Shown in pieces: positions 1 through 9,227 of a stretch of 32,536 nt of DNA (the first letter of the stretch is position 1; each line of letters opens with the position of its first letter). The translations under genes and the position numbers were made by a program. A model generated the notes under the pieces. It had not been told where the DNA came from. It did no database searches and saw nothing but the letters and a program-made list of their open reading frames with translations. The DNA is from Sulfurimonas sp. (GTDB lineage: Bacteria > Campylobacterota > Campylobacteria > Campylobacterales > Sulfurimonadaceae): the NCBI GenBank assembly GCA_027064045.1, contig JAMOQK010000063.1, positions 1 to 32,536 on the forward strand, given 5' to 3'.

Positions 1-2
1 AT

Positions 3-473
3 GATATAACCTCTCATCCATGAAAAATATACTTGTTCAGGTCTTCTTCCTTGATTATTTAATCTTTGAATTATATTATTATCTTTTAGTTTATTGAAAA
101 CTGCATTTACATTATTAGTACCTTGATTTGTAAAACCTAATTCTTTTCTATATTCTTTAAAATATTGTGTTGTTATTGCATTCACTAATTAATCCTCTTT
201 TAAAAATAATAAAATATCATCAATTAGTTTAGAACTTACTTGTCCATTATTACCTATATGTTCATCATCTGGTGGTATCCCCAATTGACTATTAATATGT
301 TTAACTATTGTTGGTTTATCTGAATTTTTATTTAAATATTTTGTAATTCCATGACTTATTTCAAGTAATCCATCTTTTGTTATTGTTCCATTTTCTGGGT
401 TAAATAAATCAATAGATATTGAAATATTTAATTTGTTTAATAATTCTTGCATTAGTTCTTGTTTTGTTTTCAT
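3..473 (-). pseudogene. Hypothetical accessory protein split by an in-frame TAA at 189-191; continues open to the window edge
   Basis: The 94-aa ORF (189..473) ends ...LLFLKED*. In the same frame, reading continues LVNAITTQYFKEYRKELGFTNQGTNNVNAVFNKLKDNNIIQRLNNQGRRPEQVYFSWMRGYI with no further stop to the edge. It could instead be two coupled genes, since a GTG at 185-183 has an SD-like GAGGA upstream. Confidence 0.5.
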
Positions 474-581
474 AACAACCTCTAAACAATATTAGATTCA
501 TTGTATCTAAATTTGATTTATATAACTTTATATTTTAAATTTTTTATGTTAATTTACCCTATCAGATAACTATTAGTTAAT

Positions 582-640
582 CAACATTTTAGCACCAACC
601 ACATTAATCCATCATAAATAATTCTAATGCTAAAATGTTG
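582..640. repeat. Perfect 13-bp inverted repeat (CAACATTTTAGCA / TGCTAAAATGTTG), 33-bp spacer
   Basis: 582-594 is the exact reverse complement of 628-640. ATAAC (566-570) and GTTAT (653-657) flank it roughly symmetrically. Confidence 0.8.
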
Positions 641-1020
641 TTTCTACGCCTTGTTATATGAACGAATGTAGGCTATGGAGTTTGTGGGCGGATTTGGATA
701 TTTTAGTCTGTTTTTGAGTTACGATTATTTGCTTTTGTGATGAAAAATCATCTGCTTTATTTAAGTATTGACTGCTTTTAAATGCCAACTTGTTGCTATT
801 TCTATTTTTAAGCAATGAAGTGATTATTGAAAGTTTTGAGAGAATGTTATTTGTATGAATTTTTATTTGTAGCATTTGCATTTTAACCACTATCACTCTT
901 GTCATGAGCTGATCTCTCTTGAAGTTTACACATTTGAAAGTTATAACAGATTTAACTCTTTAGGCTTAAAAATATGTCACGGAGCAATGGAATTTGCCGT
1001 TAGGCTTCATATAAGTACCT

Positions 1021-1274
1021 ATCCAAAAAGAACACCAATTATCAGCGATAAGAAAACAGTTCTAGTGATAGGCAGATTTTTGAAGAACTAACTGGTTAAT
1101 TCAAGAAAATCTAACGACACAATAGGACTGTTTTCTTATCGCCCATAGGGAAGCTCAAAAAAGCAACTACTGACTTCGTTAAAAACTCTTGAAGCTACCA
1201 GTAGCTCCTACAAGTTTTTGCCTTGCATTAGTCACTTTTTTGAGCTTCTGATAGTTGGTGTTCTTTTTATGGAT
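1021..1274. repeat. Nested inverted-repeat element with predicted four-way junction architecture
   Basis: P1 1025-1045/1248-1268 (21 bp, one G.T). P2 1046-1064/1123-1141 (19 bp, one wobble; first 15 perfect). Mini-hairpin 1142-1150 (CCC-ATA-GGG). P4 1151-1163/1235-1247 (13 bp perfect). Helices abut with no unpaired bases between them. Confidence 0.8.
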
Positions 1275-2504
1275 GCAGTTGTTTTGCAACTTGCGAAAAC
1301 TTTAAAAGCAGACCATGTTTTTATTGGCGAATTGCAAGAAGATAAGTTTTCAGTCAAAACACTTTCATACTGTATGGACAATAAAATTGTAGATGGGCTT
1401 GAATATATATTGAAAAATTCACCTTGTGAAGTTGTATATGATGGAAAAGTAGTTGTTTATCCAAAAAATGTTACTAAGATTTTCCCCCTAGATCAGGATT
1501 TAGTAAATTTAAAAGTTGAAGGCTATGCTGGAATTCCACTTTTTAATAGTAAAAATAAAACATTTGGAGCCATAATAGTTTTATATCGTAAGCCAATAGA
1601 AAATCCAGACTTTGTTTCTTCTATAATAACTCTGTTTGCAAATCAAGTAGCAAATGAAATAGAAAAACAACACTATATAAAAGAGATAGAAACATTAAAC
1701 AAAACACTTAAATCTAAGATAGAAAAAATAAATGAAGAGATTGAAAAAAACAACCAAAAAGAAAAAATGCTTCAACGACAAAGCAGTCTTGCTCAAATGG
1801 GTGAGATGATATCTATGATAGCTCATCAATGGAGACAACCTTTAAGTGCTATTAATGCTTCAGTTATAGCAATTCAATGTACAACAGCATCAGAAAGATT
1901 TGATCTATCAGATAAAAATGATAGAGAACAATTTTTACAGTTTTTAGATAAAAAATATAATAATATAATTGAATATTTGCAAGGCTTGTCTGAAACTATA
2001 GATGACTTTAGAAACTTTTTTAAACCAGATAAACAAAAAGAGCTTGTAAATTTACAAGAACCGATAAATAGAGCTTTAAAAATAGTAGAAAATTCTATGA
2101 ACAGTAAAGGCATAGAAGTGAATTGTGATTTTCAAATAGATGAACAAATAGAGTTATATCAAAATGAGATAATGCAAGTTATACTAAATATACTTAAAAA
2201 TTCAGAAGATAATTTTATAGAAAAAAATATACAAAATAGTAAAATTGATATAACTATATACAAGCAAAATGATAATTATGTTATCTCTATAAAAGATAAT
2301 GGTGGAGGGATACCTCAAGATATATTGCCAAATATATTTGATCCATATTTTAGTACAAAAAATGAGAAAAATGGTACAGGACTAGGGCTTTATATGTCAA
2401 AGATTATGATAGAGGAACATCATAATGGTAAATTAAAGGCTGAAAATATTGAAAATGGTGTAGAGTTCAACATAAACATAAAAAATATAAGTACCTCTCC
2501 ATAA
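1269..2504 (+). CDS. GAF domain-containing sensor histidine kinase, probably N-terminally truncated
   Basis: GAF-like start (MDAVVLQLAKTLKADHVFIGEL), H-box MGEMISMIAHQWRQPLSAIN, N-box ILNILKNSEDNF, G-boxes DNGGGIP and GTGLGLYMSK. The track start at 1218 lies inside the inverted-repeat element; ATG 1269 begins the GAF-like sequence. Confidence 0.85.
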   Translation: MDAVVLQLAKTLKADHVFIGELQEDKFSVKTLSYCMDNKIVDGLEYILKNSPCEVVYDGKVVVYPKNVTKIFPLDQDLVNLKVEGYAGIPLFNSKNKTFGAIIVLYRKPIENPDFVSSIITLFANQVANEIEKQHYIKEIETLNKTLKSKIEKINEEIEKNNQKEKMLQRQSSLAQMGEMISMIAHQWRQPLSAINASVIAIQCTTASERFDLSDKNDREQFLQFLDKKYNNIIEYLQGLSETIDDFRNFFKPDKQKELVNLQEPINRALKIVENSMNSKGIEVNCDFQIDEQIELYQNEIMQVILNILKNSEDNFIEKNIQNSKIDITIYKQNDNYVISIKDNGGGIPQDILPNIFDPYFSTKNEKNGTGLGLYMSKIMIEEHHNGKLKAENIENGVEFNINIKNISTSP

Positions 2505-2574
2505 ATCTTAAGCTCCATTGGGAAGAAATTCATCAAACCCGGATTCACATCATAGTTGTTTTTTTAATAGATAC

Positions 2575-3084
2575 TTAATATTTTCGTTTAAACTTAAAAT
2601 CTTCCTCAGCTACTTTTCTAGCACCATTAAAACTCATGATTTCACCACCATATTTAGCTTGAAATTTTTTTGCATCATCCAAAGAGGCAAAAGCATACTT
2701 GCTAACACGACTCATGGTTCCTCTTTTTTTACTACCAACCACATACTTAGCATCTCCAACAGAAATAAATTTTAAAGAAGCTACATCAACCACTTGAGGA
2801 TTTTTAAGAGTTACACCCTTTCCTAAATGCTCCTCTAAACAATGTATGGAACAGTACTGATACTGCTTACCTTTATAAATAGCTGCATGATTTGTCTTAT
2901 AATATCTCGCTAGTTTCATACCACATCTCGCACAATATCTTTTATTTTTTCCTTTTTGAAGTAAAACAGCCTTATCTGGAGTTACTGATTGGTACAAACT
3001 CGACTTAACTTTCAAATCATTATTTGTCCCACAACCACTCATTATCACAACCAAAAGAACAAAACTAATCAATTTCAACATCAT
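2575..3084 (-). CDS. NosL-like lipoprotein
   Basis: Lipobox-like VIMSGCG; metal-site-like CARCGMKLARYYKTNHAAIYKGKQYQYCSIHCLEEH resembling NosL. Confidence 0.7.
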   Translation of the reverse strand: MMLKLISFVLLVVIMSGCGTNNDLKVKSSLYQSVTPDKAVLLQKGKNKRYCARCGMKLARYYKTNHAAIYKGKQYQYCSIHCLEEHLGKGVTLKNPQVVDVASLKFISVGDAKYVVGSKKRGTMSRVSKYAFASLDDAKKFQAKYGGEIMSFNGARKVAEEDFKFKRKY

Positions 3085-3105
3085 TTTCCTTTTTTATTAT
3101 TATCC

Positions 3106-4566
3106 TTAGATTTCACACAAAGAACTATTTCTTGCATTTAACATAGTTTTGTGACCACTAAGATACTCATCTACTTCTATGGCACACTCTCTACCCTCAT
3201 AAATCGCCCAAACAACCAAAGATTGTCCCCTTCTGCTATCACCTGCACTAAATACACCATCAAGTGAAGTTTTATAACCACTTGTTTTTATATTGCTTCT
3301 CTCATCAGTTTCTAACGAAAGCTCTTTTATAACATCATCTTGCAATGGTCCTAAAAAGCCCATAGCCAAAAGTACCAAGTCTGCTTTTAGTACAAACTCA
3401 CTCCCTTCTATCTCTTTAAAACCTCTACCTTCCCACTCGATTTTAACACAGTTTATACCTGTAACTTTATCATCTGCATCTTTGATAAAAGATTTTGAAA
3501 GTACATTAAAATCCATCTCGCAACCCTCTTCTTGAGAAGTTGAAAGTTTAAAAATCCTTGGATATGTTGGCCAAGGCATATCAGCAGTTCTTTTTAATGG
3601 TGCTTTTGGCATCAACTCTATCTGAGTTACACTCTTAGCCCCTTGACGGATAGAGTTACCAACACAATCACTACCAGTATCTCCCCCACCTATCACAACT
3701 ACATGTTTATCAGTTGCCAAGATACTTTTATCTTCTGGTATCACTTCACCCTCAACTCTACTGTTTGCCTGAGATAAAAACTCCATTGCAAAATGGATAT
3801 TTTTTGCATCACGATTTTCTATAGGTAAGTCTCTAGGGTTTCCTGCACCTGTTGTGATTATCACAGCATCACTGTTTTTTTGAATATCACTAAGAGGTAT
3901 ATCTACACCAATATTTGCATCAGTTATAAACTTCACACCCTCTTTACTCATCAAATCAACCCTTCTTTGAACTACATCTTTTTTATCTAGTTTAAAGTTA
4001 GGTATTCCATATCTAACAAGCCCACCAATTCTGCTCTGTTTTTCATAAACAGTTACATTATGTCCAGCTTTGTTTAGTTGATTTGCAGCGGCAAGTCCTG
4101 CTGGACCACTACCAATGATGGCTACATTTTTACCACTTTGTCTTTTTGGTATTTGTGGTTTCATCCACCCTTTTTTATAAGCTTTTTCTATGATGGAATA
4201 CTCTATATTTTTTATCCCAACAGCAGTCTCATTCATGCCAAGTACACATGCCGTCTCGCAGATGGCAGGGCAGATTCTTCCTGTAAACTCAGGAAAATTA
4301 TTTGTACTCATAAGAGTTCTAAAAGCACCCTCCCATTTTCCACGATAAACTTGGTCATTAAACTGAGGTATAAGGTTACCAAGTGGACAACCATAACTAG
4401 AATGGCAAAACGGTACACCACACTCCATACATCTAGCACCTTGTTCCTCCATATCCTCTTTTGGCAATGGTGTTATAAACTCATTATAATGTTTTACACG
4501 CTCATGTGGAGGTTCAAGAGTAAAATTTTTTCTCTCATAATCTTTAAATCCTGTTATTTTTCCCAT
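3106..4566 (-). CDS. gltD: Glutamate synthase small subunit
   Basis: Cys-rich N-terminus ARCMECGVPFCHSSYGCPLGNLIPQFND; FAD/NAD motifs GSGPAGLAAA and GGGDTGSDC; adjacent to gltB. Confidence 0.95.
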   Translation of the reverse strand: MGKITGFKDYERKNFTLEPPHERVKHYNEFITPLPKEDMEEQGARCMECGVPFCHSSYGCPLGNLIPQFNDQVYRGKWEGAFRTLMSTNNFPEFTGRICPAICETACVLGMNETAVGIKNIEYSIIEKAYKKGWMKPQIPKRQSGKNVAIIGSGPAGLAAANQLNKAGHNVTVYEKQSRIGGLVRYGIPNFKLDKKDVVQRRVDLMSKEGVKFITDANIGVDIPLSDIQKNSDAVIITTGAGNPRDLPIENRDAKNIHFAMEFLSQANSRVEGEVIPEDKSILATDKHVVVIGGGDTGSDCVGNSIRQGAKSVTQIELMPKAPLKRTADMPWPTYPRIFKLSTSQEEGCEMDFNVLSKSFIKDADDKVTGINCVKIEWEGRGFKEIEGSEFVLKADLVLLAMGFLGPLQDDVIKELSLETDERSNIKTSGYKTSLDGVFSAGDSRRGQSLVVWAIYEGRECAIEVDEYLSGHKTMLNARNSSLCEI

Positions 4567-4567
4567 C

Positions 4568-7500
4568 TCACACCTCCTCTTTTTTAAGAGCTAACACTCT
4601 TTTATAATCTTGTGGCATCACTTTTATAAACTTAGATTTTGCATCTTTCCAGCTATCTAAAATCTCTTTTGCCTCTTTTGATGATGTGTATTTTACATAA
4701 TTTTCTATCATTGATTTAACTTCTGTCTCATCTTCATCACTCTCTATGGCATCCAAATCAACCATACCACCATTTATTCTCGATTTTAGATTACCTTTTT
4801 CATCATAAATATAAGCGATACCCCCACTCATACCAGCACCAAAATTTTTACCAATATCTCCAAGTATCACAGCACGACCACCTGTCATATATTCACAACC
4901 ATGATCGCCTATGCTACCAACAACAACTTTAGCACCACTGTTTCTCACACAAAATCTCTCACCGGCCTGACCATAAATATAAGCTTCACCACTTGTCGCA
5001 CCATAAAATGCTACATTTCCAAGAATTGTCGTTCTGTTTGCATCATAAGTTGAATTTTTTGGTGGATAAAGTATCAACTTACCACCACAAAGACCTTTAC
5101 CAAAGTAGTCATTTGCATCGCCCTCTATCTCAAATGTTATACCACTATTTACAAATGCCCCAAAACTCTGACCACAACTTCCATCTGCTTTAAAGTAGAT
5201 AGTATCTTCAGGTAATCCAACTTCTCCATATTTTTTTGTCATCACAGATGAAAGCATAGTTCCAACAGTTCTATTTATGTTCCTTAGTTTTATATACTCT
5301 TTTATCGGTGTTTTATTATCTATGGCAGATTGTGAAAGTTTTATCAACTCATTATCTAATGCCATATCTATACCGTGGTCTTGCTGCGAGGTTTTATAAG
5401 GCGTATCTTCACTTCTTACATGCATCTTATGTAAAAGTTTATCAAGTTGTAGATGTTTTGCTTTGAAGTGATTAATACCCTCTTTAGCTTTAAGCTTATC
5501 AACTCGCCCAACCATCTCATCAATAGTTCTAAATCCAAGTTCAGCCATAATCTCTCTTAAATCTGTTGCTAAAAATCTTACAAAGTTCACAACATGTTCA
5601 GCTTTACCTGTATATTTTGCTCTTAAATCTTTATCTTGTGTTGCAATTCCAACTGGGCATGTGTTTAGATGACATTTTCTCATCATTATACAACCCTCAA
5701 CAACTAAAGCACTCGTAGCAATTCCCCACTCTTCAGCACCAAGAAGAGTAGCGATTGCAAAGTCTCTACCAGTTCTAAGCTGTCCATCAGTTTGAACCAC
5801 TATACGACCTCTAAGACCATTTTTTATAAGTGTTTGATGTGTCTCAGCCAAACCAAGTTCCCAAGGAAGCCCAGCATGTTTTATAGATGTTTGGGGTGAT
5901 GCACCTGTTCCACCATCAAAACCAGAGATAAGGACAACATCGCTATAAGCTTTTGCAACACCAGCTGCAATAGTACCAACTCCCACTTCTGAAACCAGCT
6001 TAGTATTTATTCTGGCATGTGGGTTTGAGTTTTTCAAATCATGTATAAGCTGTTTTAAATCCTCAATAGAATAAATATCATGGTGTGGTGGTGGGGAGAT
6101 AAGCCCTACACCTGGAGTTGAATGCCTTATAGCACCTATTATCTCATCCACCTTATGACCAGGAAGTTGTCCACCCTCACCAGGTTTTGCACCTTGAGCT
6201 AGTTTTATCTGCAACTCCTCTGCATTTACAAGATAGTTTGCAGTTACACCAAATCTACCACTTGCAACCTGCTTGATTTTTGAGTTTTTATTTGTACCAA
6301 ATCTCTTAGAATCTTCTCCACCCTCGCCAGTATTACTTTTTGCACCGATAGAGTTCATAGCTATTGCCAAAGTTGTATGAGCCTCTTCACTAATTGAGCC
6401 ATAACTCATAGCACCTGTTGCAAACCTTTTCATAATGTTTTCAACTGGCTCAACCTCATCAATAGGAATAGGCTGTTGTTTTGTAAACTCTAACAAACTT
6501 CTAAGCGTCACAAACTCCTCTTGTGGCTCATCTATAATTTTTGTGTATCGTTTAAAAGTGTTATAGTCATTATTTTTTGTTGATTGTTGAAGTAAGAAAA
6601 TAGCCTCAGGTGAGAAAAGATGATTTTCACCCCTTTGTCTATAAGAGTACTGACCACCAACGCCAAGGTCATTTGCTTCTATAATCTGTTTTGGATAAGC
6701 AATAGCATGACACAAAAGAGTTTCTGTTTCTAAAGTATCGGCATCTATACCACCAAGTCTTGATGGTGTCCCTTTAAAATATTTATCTACAAGCTCATCA
6801 CCTAAACCAACTGCTTCAAAAATTTGAGCGCCAGTGTATGAACGGATAGTAGAGATACCCATTTTAGACATGATTTTATATATCCCTTTACCTATGGCAA
6901 TTATATAGTTTTGTTCAGCTGTTTGTGGAGATATGTCCTCTTTTATCATCTTTCTTTTTCTCATATCTTCTATGCTTTCAAATGCTAAATAAGGGTTGAT
7001 AGCATTTGCACCATAACCAATAAGAGTTGCAAAATGATGAATCTCTCTAGCCTCTGCAGTTTCTACAACTAAACCACAGTTTGTTCTAGTTCCTTTAGCT
7101 ATAAGATGATGATGAACTGCACTTGTAGCTAAAAGTGTTGGAATTGCCGCTTTTGTTTTTGAAGTTCCACGAGTTGAGAGGATAATAACCTGATAGCCAT
7201 CTTCAAGTGCTTTAGACGCTTCCTCTTTTATCCTCTCTAATGAACTCTCCATAGATCCTTTTTTGGTAGCATCAAACAAGATATTAATAGTTTTTGCTTT
7301 AAAATTAAACTTACTAACACCCCTTAGTTTTTCAAGTTGCACATTTGTTAAAATCGGTGAAGATAGTTTGATAAAATTTCTATTTTCATCCACTTCTTGA
7401 AAAAGGTTTCCTTGAGATCCTATATATGATGTTAAACTCATAACAGATTCTTCTCTGATTGGGTCTATTGGTGGGTTTGTAACTTGAGCAAAAAGTTGGT

Positions 7501-9067
7501 GAAAATAGTTATAAAGATTTATAGATTTATGAGATAAAACTGCCAAAGAAGCATCATTCCCCATAGAACCAGTTGCTTCATAAGCATCATTTGCCATTGG
7601 TGTCAAAACAGTTTTTAAATCTTCTTGAGTATAACCAAAACATTTTTGTCTTTGTAAAATAGTATTATGATTTGGTTGTTTTACCTCTGTATTTAGTGGT
7701 AAATCATCAAGGTTTATCTTTTGATTTTCTATCCACTCTTTATATGGATATGCTTTTGAAATCTGTTCTTTTATCTCTGTATCATTGATAATTCTTCCAT
7801 TTTCCAAATCAGCCAAAAACATTTTACCAGGTTGAAGTCTCCCTTTTAAGACTATATCTTCACTAGGAAATTCCAAAGCACCCTGCTCACTTGCCATAAC
7901 TAAAATATTATCTTTTGTTAATGAGTATCTTGAAGGTCTTAAACCATTTCTATCAAGTGTAGCACCTATAAATCTACCATCAGTAAAAGCAACCGAAGCT
8001 GGTCCATCCCAAGGCTCCATAAATGTTGCATGGTACTCATAAAAAGCTTTTCTTGCCTCATCCATCTCATCATCACGCCAAGCTTCAGGTATCATCATCA
8101 TCATAACATGTGGAAGTTTTCTACCAGCTAGAGTTAAAAGTTCTATAACATTATCTAAAACAGAACTATCACTCCCTTTGTCTTCATTTATAAGATATGG
8201 ATAGATTTTATCAAGTTCATCATCACTAAAAAGTTTTGATTTTAAAAGTGATTTTCTCGCTCTCATCCAATTAATATTTCCCCTAAGAGTGTTTATCTCC
8301 CCATTGTGAGCAATATATCTAAATGGTTGAGCCAATGCCCATGACGGAAAAGTGTTAGTTGAAAATCTACTATGAACCAAAGCGATAGCCGATTCAAAAT
8401 CATCTTCACTCAAATCTGCAAAAAAGAGTGGTAACTGCTCAGTGATGAGCTGACCTTTGTACGAGATGGTTTTATAACTCATGGATGGCATATAAAAATA
8501 CCCTGTCCCCTGAATTGGTGATGCAGTGACAAGAGATTGTGCGTACTTTCTTATAACAAAAAGCTTTCTTTCAAACGCTTCAGAGTCTATTGTCTGAGCC
8601 TTTTTTATAAAAACATGTCGAACTATCGGTTCAACTGCTTTTACTGTATCTCCAAGTGTTTCATTGCATGTTGGAACTTTTCTCCATCCCAAACACTCTT
8701 GACCAAGTTCTTCTATACACTCTTCAACTATACTCTCACACTCCGTATAAGCATTTGGATCTCGAGGTAAAAACACAACACCAACACCATAAGAACCAAA
8801 TTCTGGCAACTCTATCCCCTGCTCCTTTGCAACCCTTCTCATAAACTTATCTGGCATCTGAGTAAGTATCCCAGCACCATCACCTGAGTTCTTCTCAGCT
8901 CCAACAGCACCACGATGTTCAAGATTTGCCAGAAGCTTTAAACCTTTACTAACTATATCATGAGATTTTTCACCCTTCAGATGTGCAACAAACCCCACAC
9001 CACAAGCATCATGCTCAAACTCAGGATCATAAAGACCCTCCCTTGACGGATAACATTTTAGTTTCAT
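4568..9067 (-). CDS. gltB: Glutamate synthase large subunit
   Basis: 1499 aa. Class II amidotransferase start after a propeptide (HDACGVGFVAHLKG), FMN/central region (SEVGVGTIAAGVAKAYSDVVLISGFDGGTGASP), C-terminal GXGXG domain. Confidence 0.97.
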   Translation of the reverse strand: MKLKCYPSREGLYDPEFEHDACGVGFVAHLKGEKSHDIVSKGLKLLANLEHRGAVGAEKNSGDGAGILTQMPDKFMRRVAKEQGIELPEFGSYGVGVVFLPRDPNAYTECESIVEECIEELGQECLGWRKVPTCNETLGDTVKAVEPIVRHVFIKKAQTIDSEAFERKLFVIRKYAQSLVTASPIQGTGYFYMPSMSYKTISYKGQLITEQLPLFFADLSEDDFESAIALVHSRFSTNTFPSWALAQPFRYIAHNGEINTLRGNINWMRARKSLLKSKLFSDDELDKIYPYLINEDKGSDSSVLDNVIELLTLAGRKLPHVMMMMIPEAWRDDEMDEARKAFYEYHATFMEPWDGPASVAFTDGRFIGATLDRNGLRPSRYSLTKDNILVMASEQGALEFPSEDIVLKGRLQPGKMFLADLENGRIINDTEIKEQISKAYPYKEWIENQKINLDDLPLNTEVKQPNHNTILQRQKCFGYTQEDLKTVLTPMANDAYEATGSMGNDASLAVLSHKSINLYNYFHQLFAQVTNPPIDPIREESVMSLTSYIGSQGNLFQEVDENRNFIKLSSPILTNVQLEKLRGVSKFNFKAKTINILFDATKKGSMESSLERIKEEASKALEDGYQVIILSTRGTSKTKAAIPTLLATSAVHHHLIAKGTRTNCGLVVETAEAREIHHFATLIGYGANAINPYLAFESIEDMRKRKMIKEDISPQTAEQNYIIAIGKGIYKIMSKMGISTIRSYTGAQIFEAVGLGDELVDKYFKGTPSRLGGIDADTLETETLLCHAIAYPKQIIEANDLGVGGQYSYRQRGENHLFSPEAIFLLQQSTKNNDYNTFKRYTKIIDEPQEEFVTLRSLLEFTKQQPIPIDEVEPVENIMKRFATGAMSYGSISEEAHTTLAIAMNSIGAKSNTGEGGEDSKRFGTNKNSKIKQVASGRFGVTANYLVNAEELQIKLAQGAKPGEGGQLPGHKVDEIIGAIRHSTPGVGLISPPPHHDIYSIEDLKQLIHDLKNSNPHARINTKLVSEVGVGTIAAGVAKAYSDVVLISGFDGGTGASPQTSIKHAGLPWELGLAETHQTLIKNGLRGRIVVQTDGQLRTGRDFAIATLLGAEEWGIATSALVVEGCIMMRKCHLNTCPVGIATQDKDLRAKYTGKAEHVVNFVRFLATDLREIMAELGFRTIDEMVGRVDKLKAKEGINHFKAKHLQLDKLLHKMHVRSEDTPYKTSQQDHGIDMALDNELIKLSQSAIDNKTPIKEYIKLRNINRTVGTMLSSVMTKKYGEVGLPEDTIYFKADGSCGQSFGAFVNSGITFEIEGDANDYFGKGLCGGKLILYPPKNSTYDANRTTILGNVAFYGATSGEAYIYGQAGERFCVRNSGAKVVVGSIGDHGCEYMTGGRAVILGDIGKNFGAGMSGGIAYIYDEKGNLKSRINGGMVDLDAIESDEDETEVKSMIENYVKYTSSKEAKEILDSWKDAKSKFIKVMPQDYKRVLALKKEEV

Positions 9068-9126
9068 AATAAGACTTCTTATTTTGGATTTTCTAAATTC
9101 TATCTAATAATATATATAAGTTTGCT

Positions 9127-9155
9127 TTGAAGTATAAATATTTTTCTGTTATAAT
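9127..9155 (+). promoter_or_regulatory. Putative sigma70-type promoter for the 9228 gene
   Basis: TTGAAG (9127-9132), 17-bp spacer, TATAAT (9150-9155), in the divergent intergenic region. Confidence 0.45.
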
Positions 9156-9227
9156 GATTTTCAAGAAACGATACCTTCACACATAAAAATTATAAAAATG
9201 CTTCGTTAAACAAAAGGATAAGAATAA

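Noticed and set aside
654-905. 83-aa minus-strand ORF
   Set aside because: Composition is low complexity, it has no recognisable domain, and it overlaps another small ORF; treated as chance.
950-1005. attC-like core boxes ATTTAAC (950-956) and GTTAGGC (999-1005)
   Set aside because: The 7-mers match the degenerate RYYYAAC/GTTRRRY consensus, but the sequence between them forms no convincing L-box stem. Such short degenerate matches are expected by chance.
876-1091. 71-aa plus-strand ORF
   Set aside because: It runs into the inverted-repeat element (ends inside arm P2) and has no recognisable domain; probably not a real gene, though it could be a remnant.
4078-4587. 169-aa plus-strand ORF antisense to gltD
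   Set aside because: It lies opposite a strongly supported conserved gene; its translation has no recognisable domain.
8537-8844. Small plus-strand ORFs antisense to gltB
   Set aside because: Shadow ORFs of the well-supported gltB reading frame.
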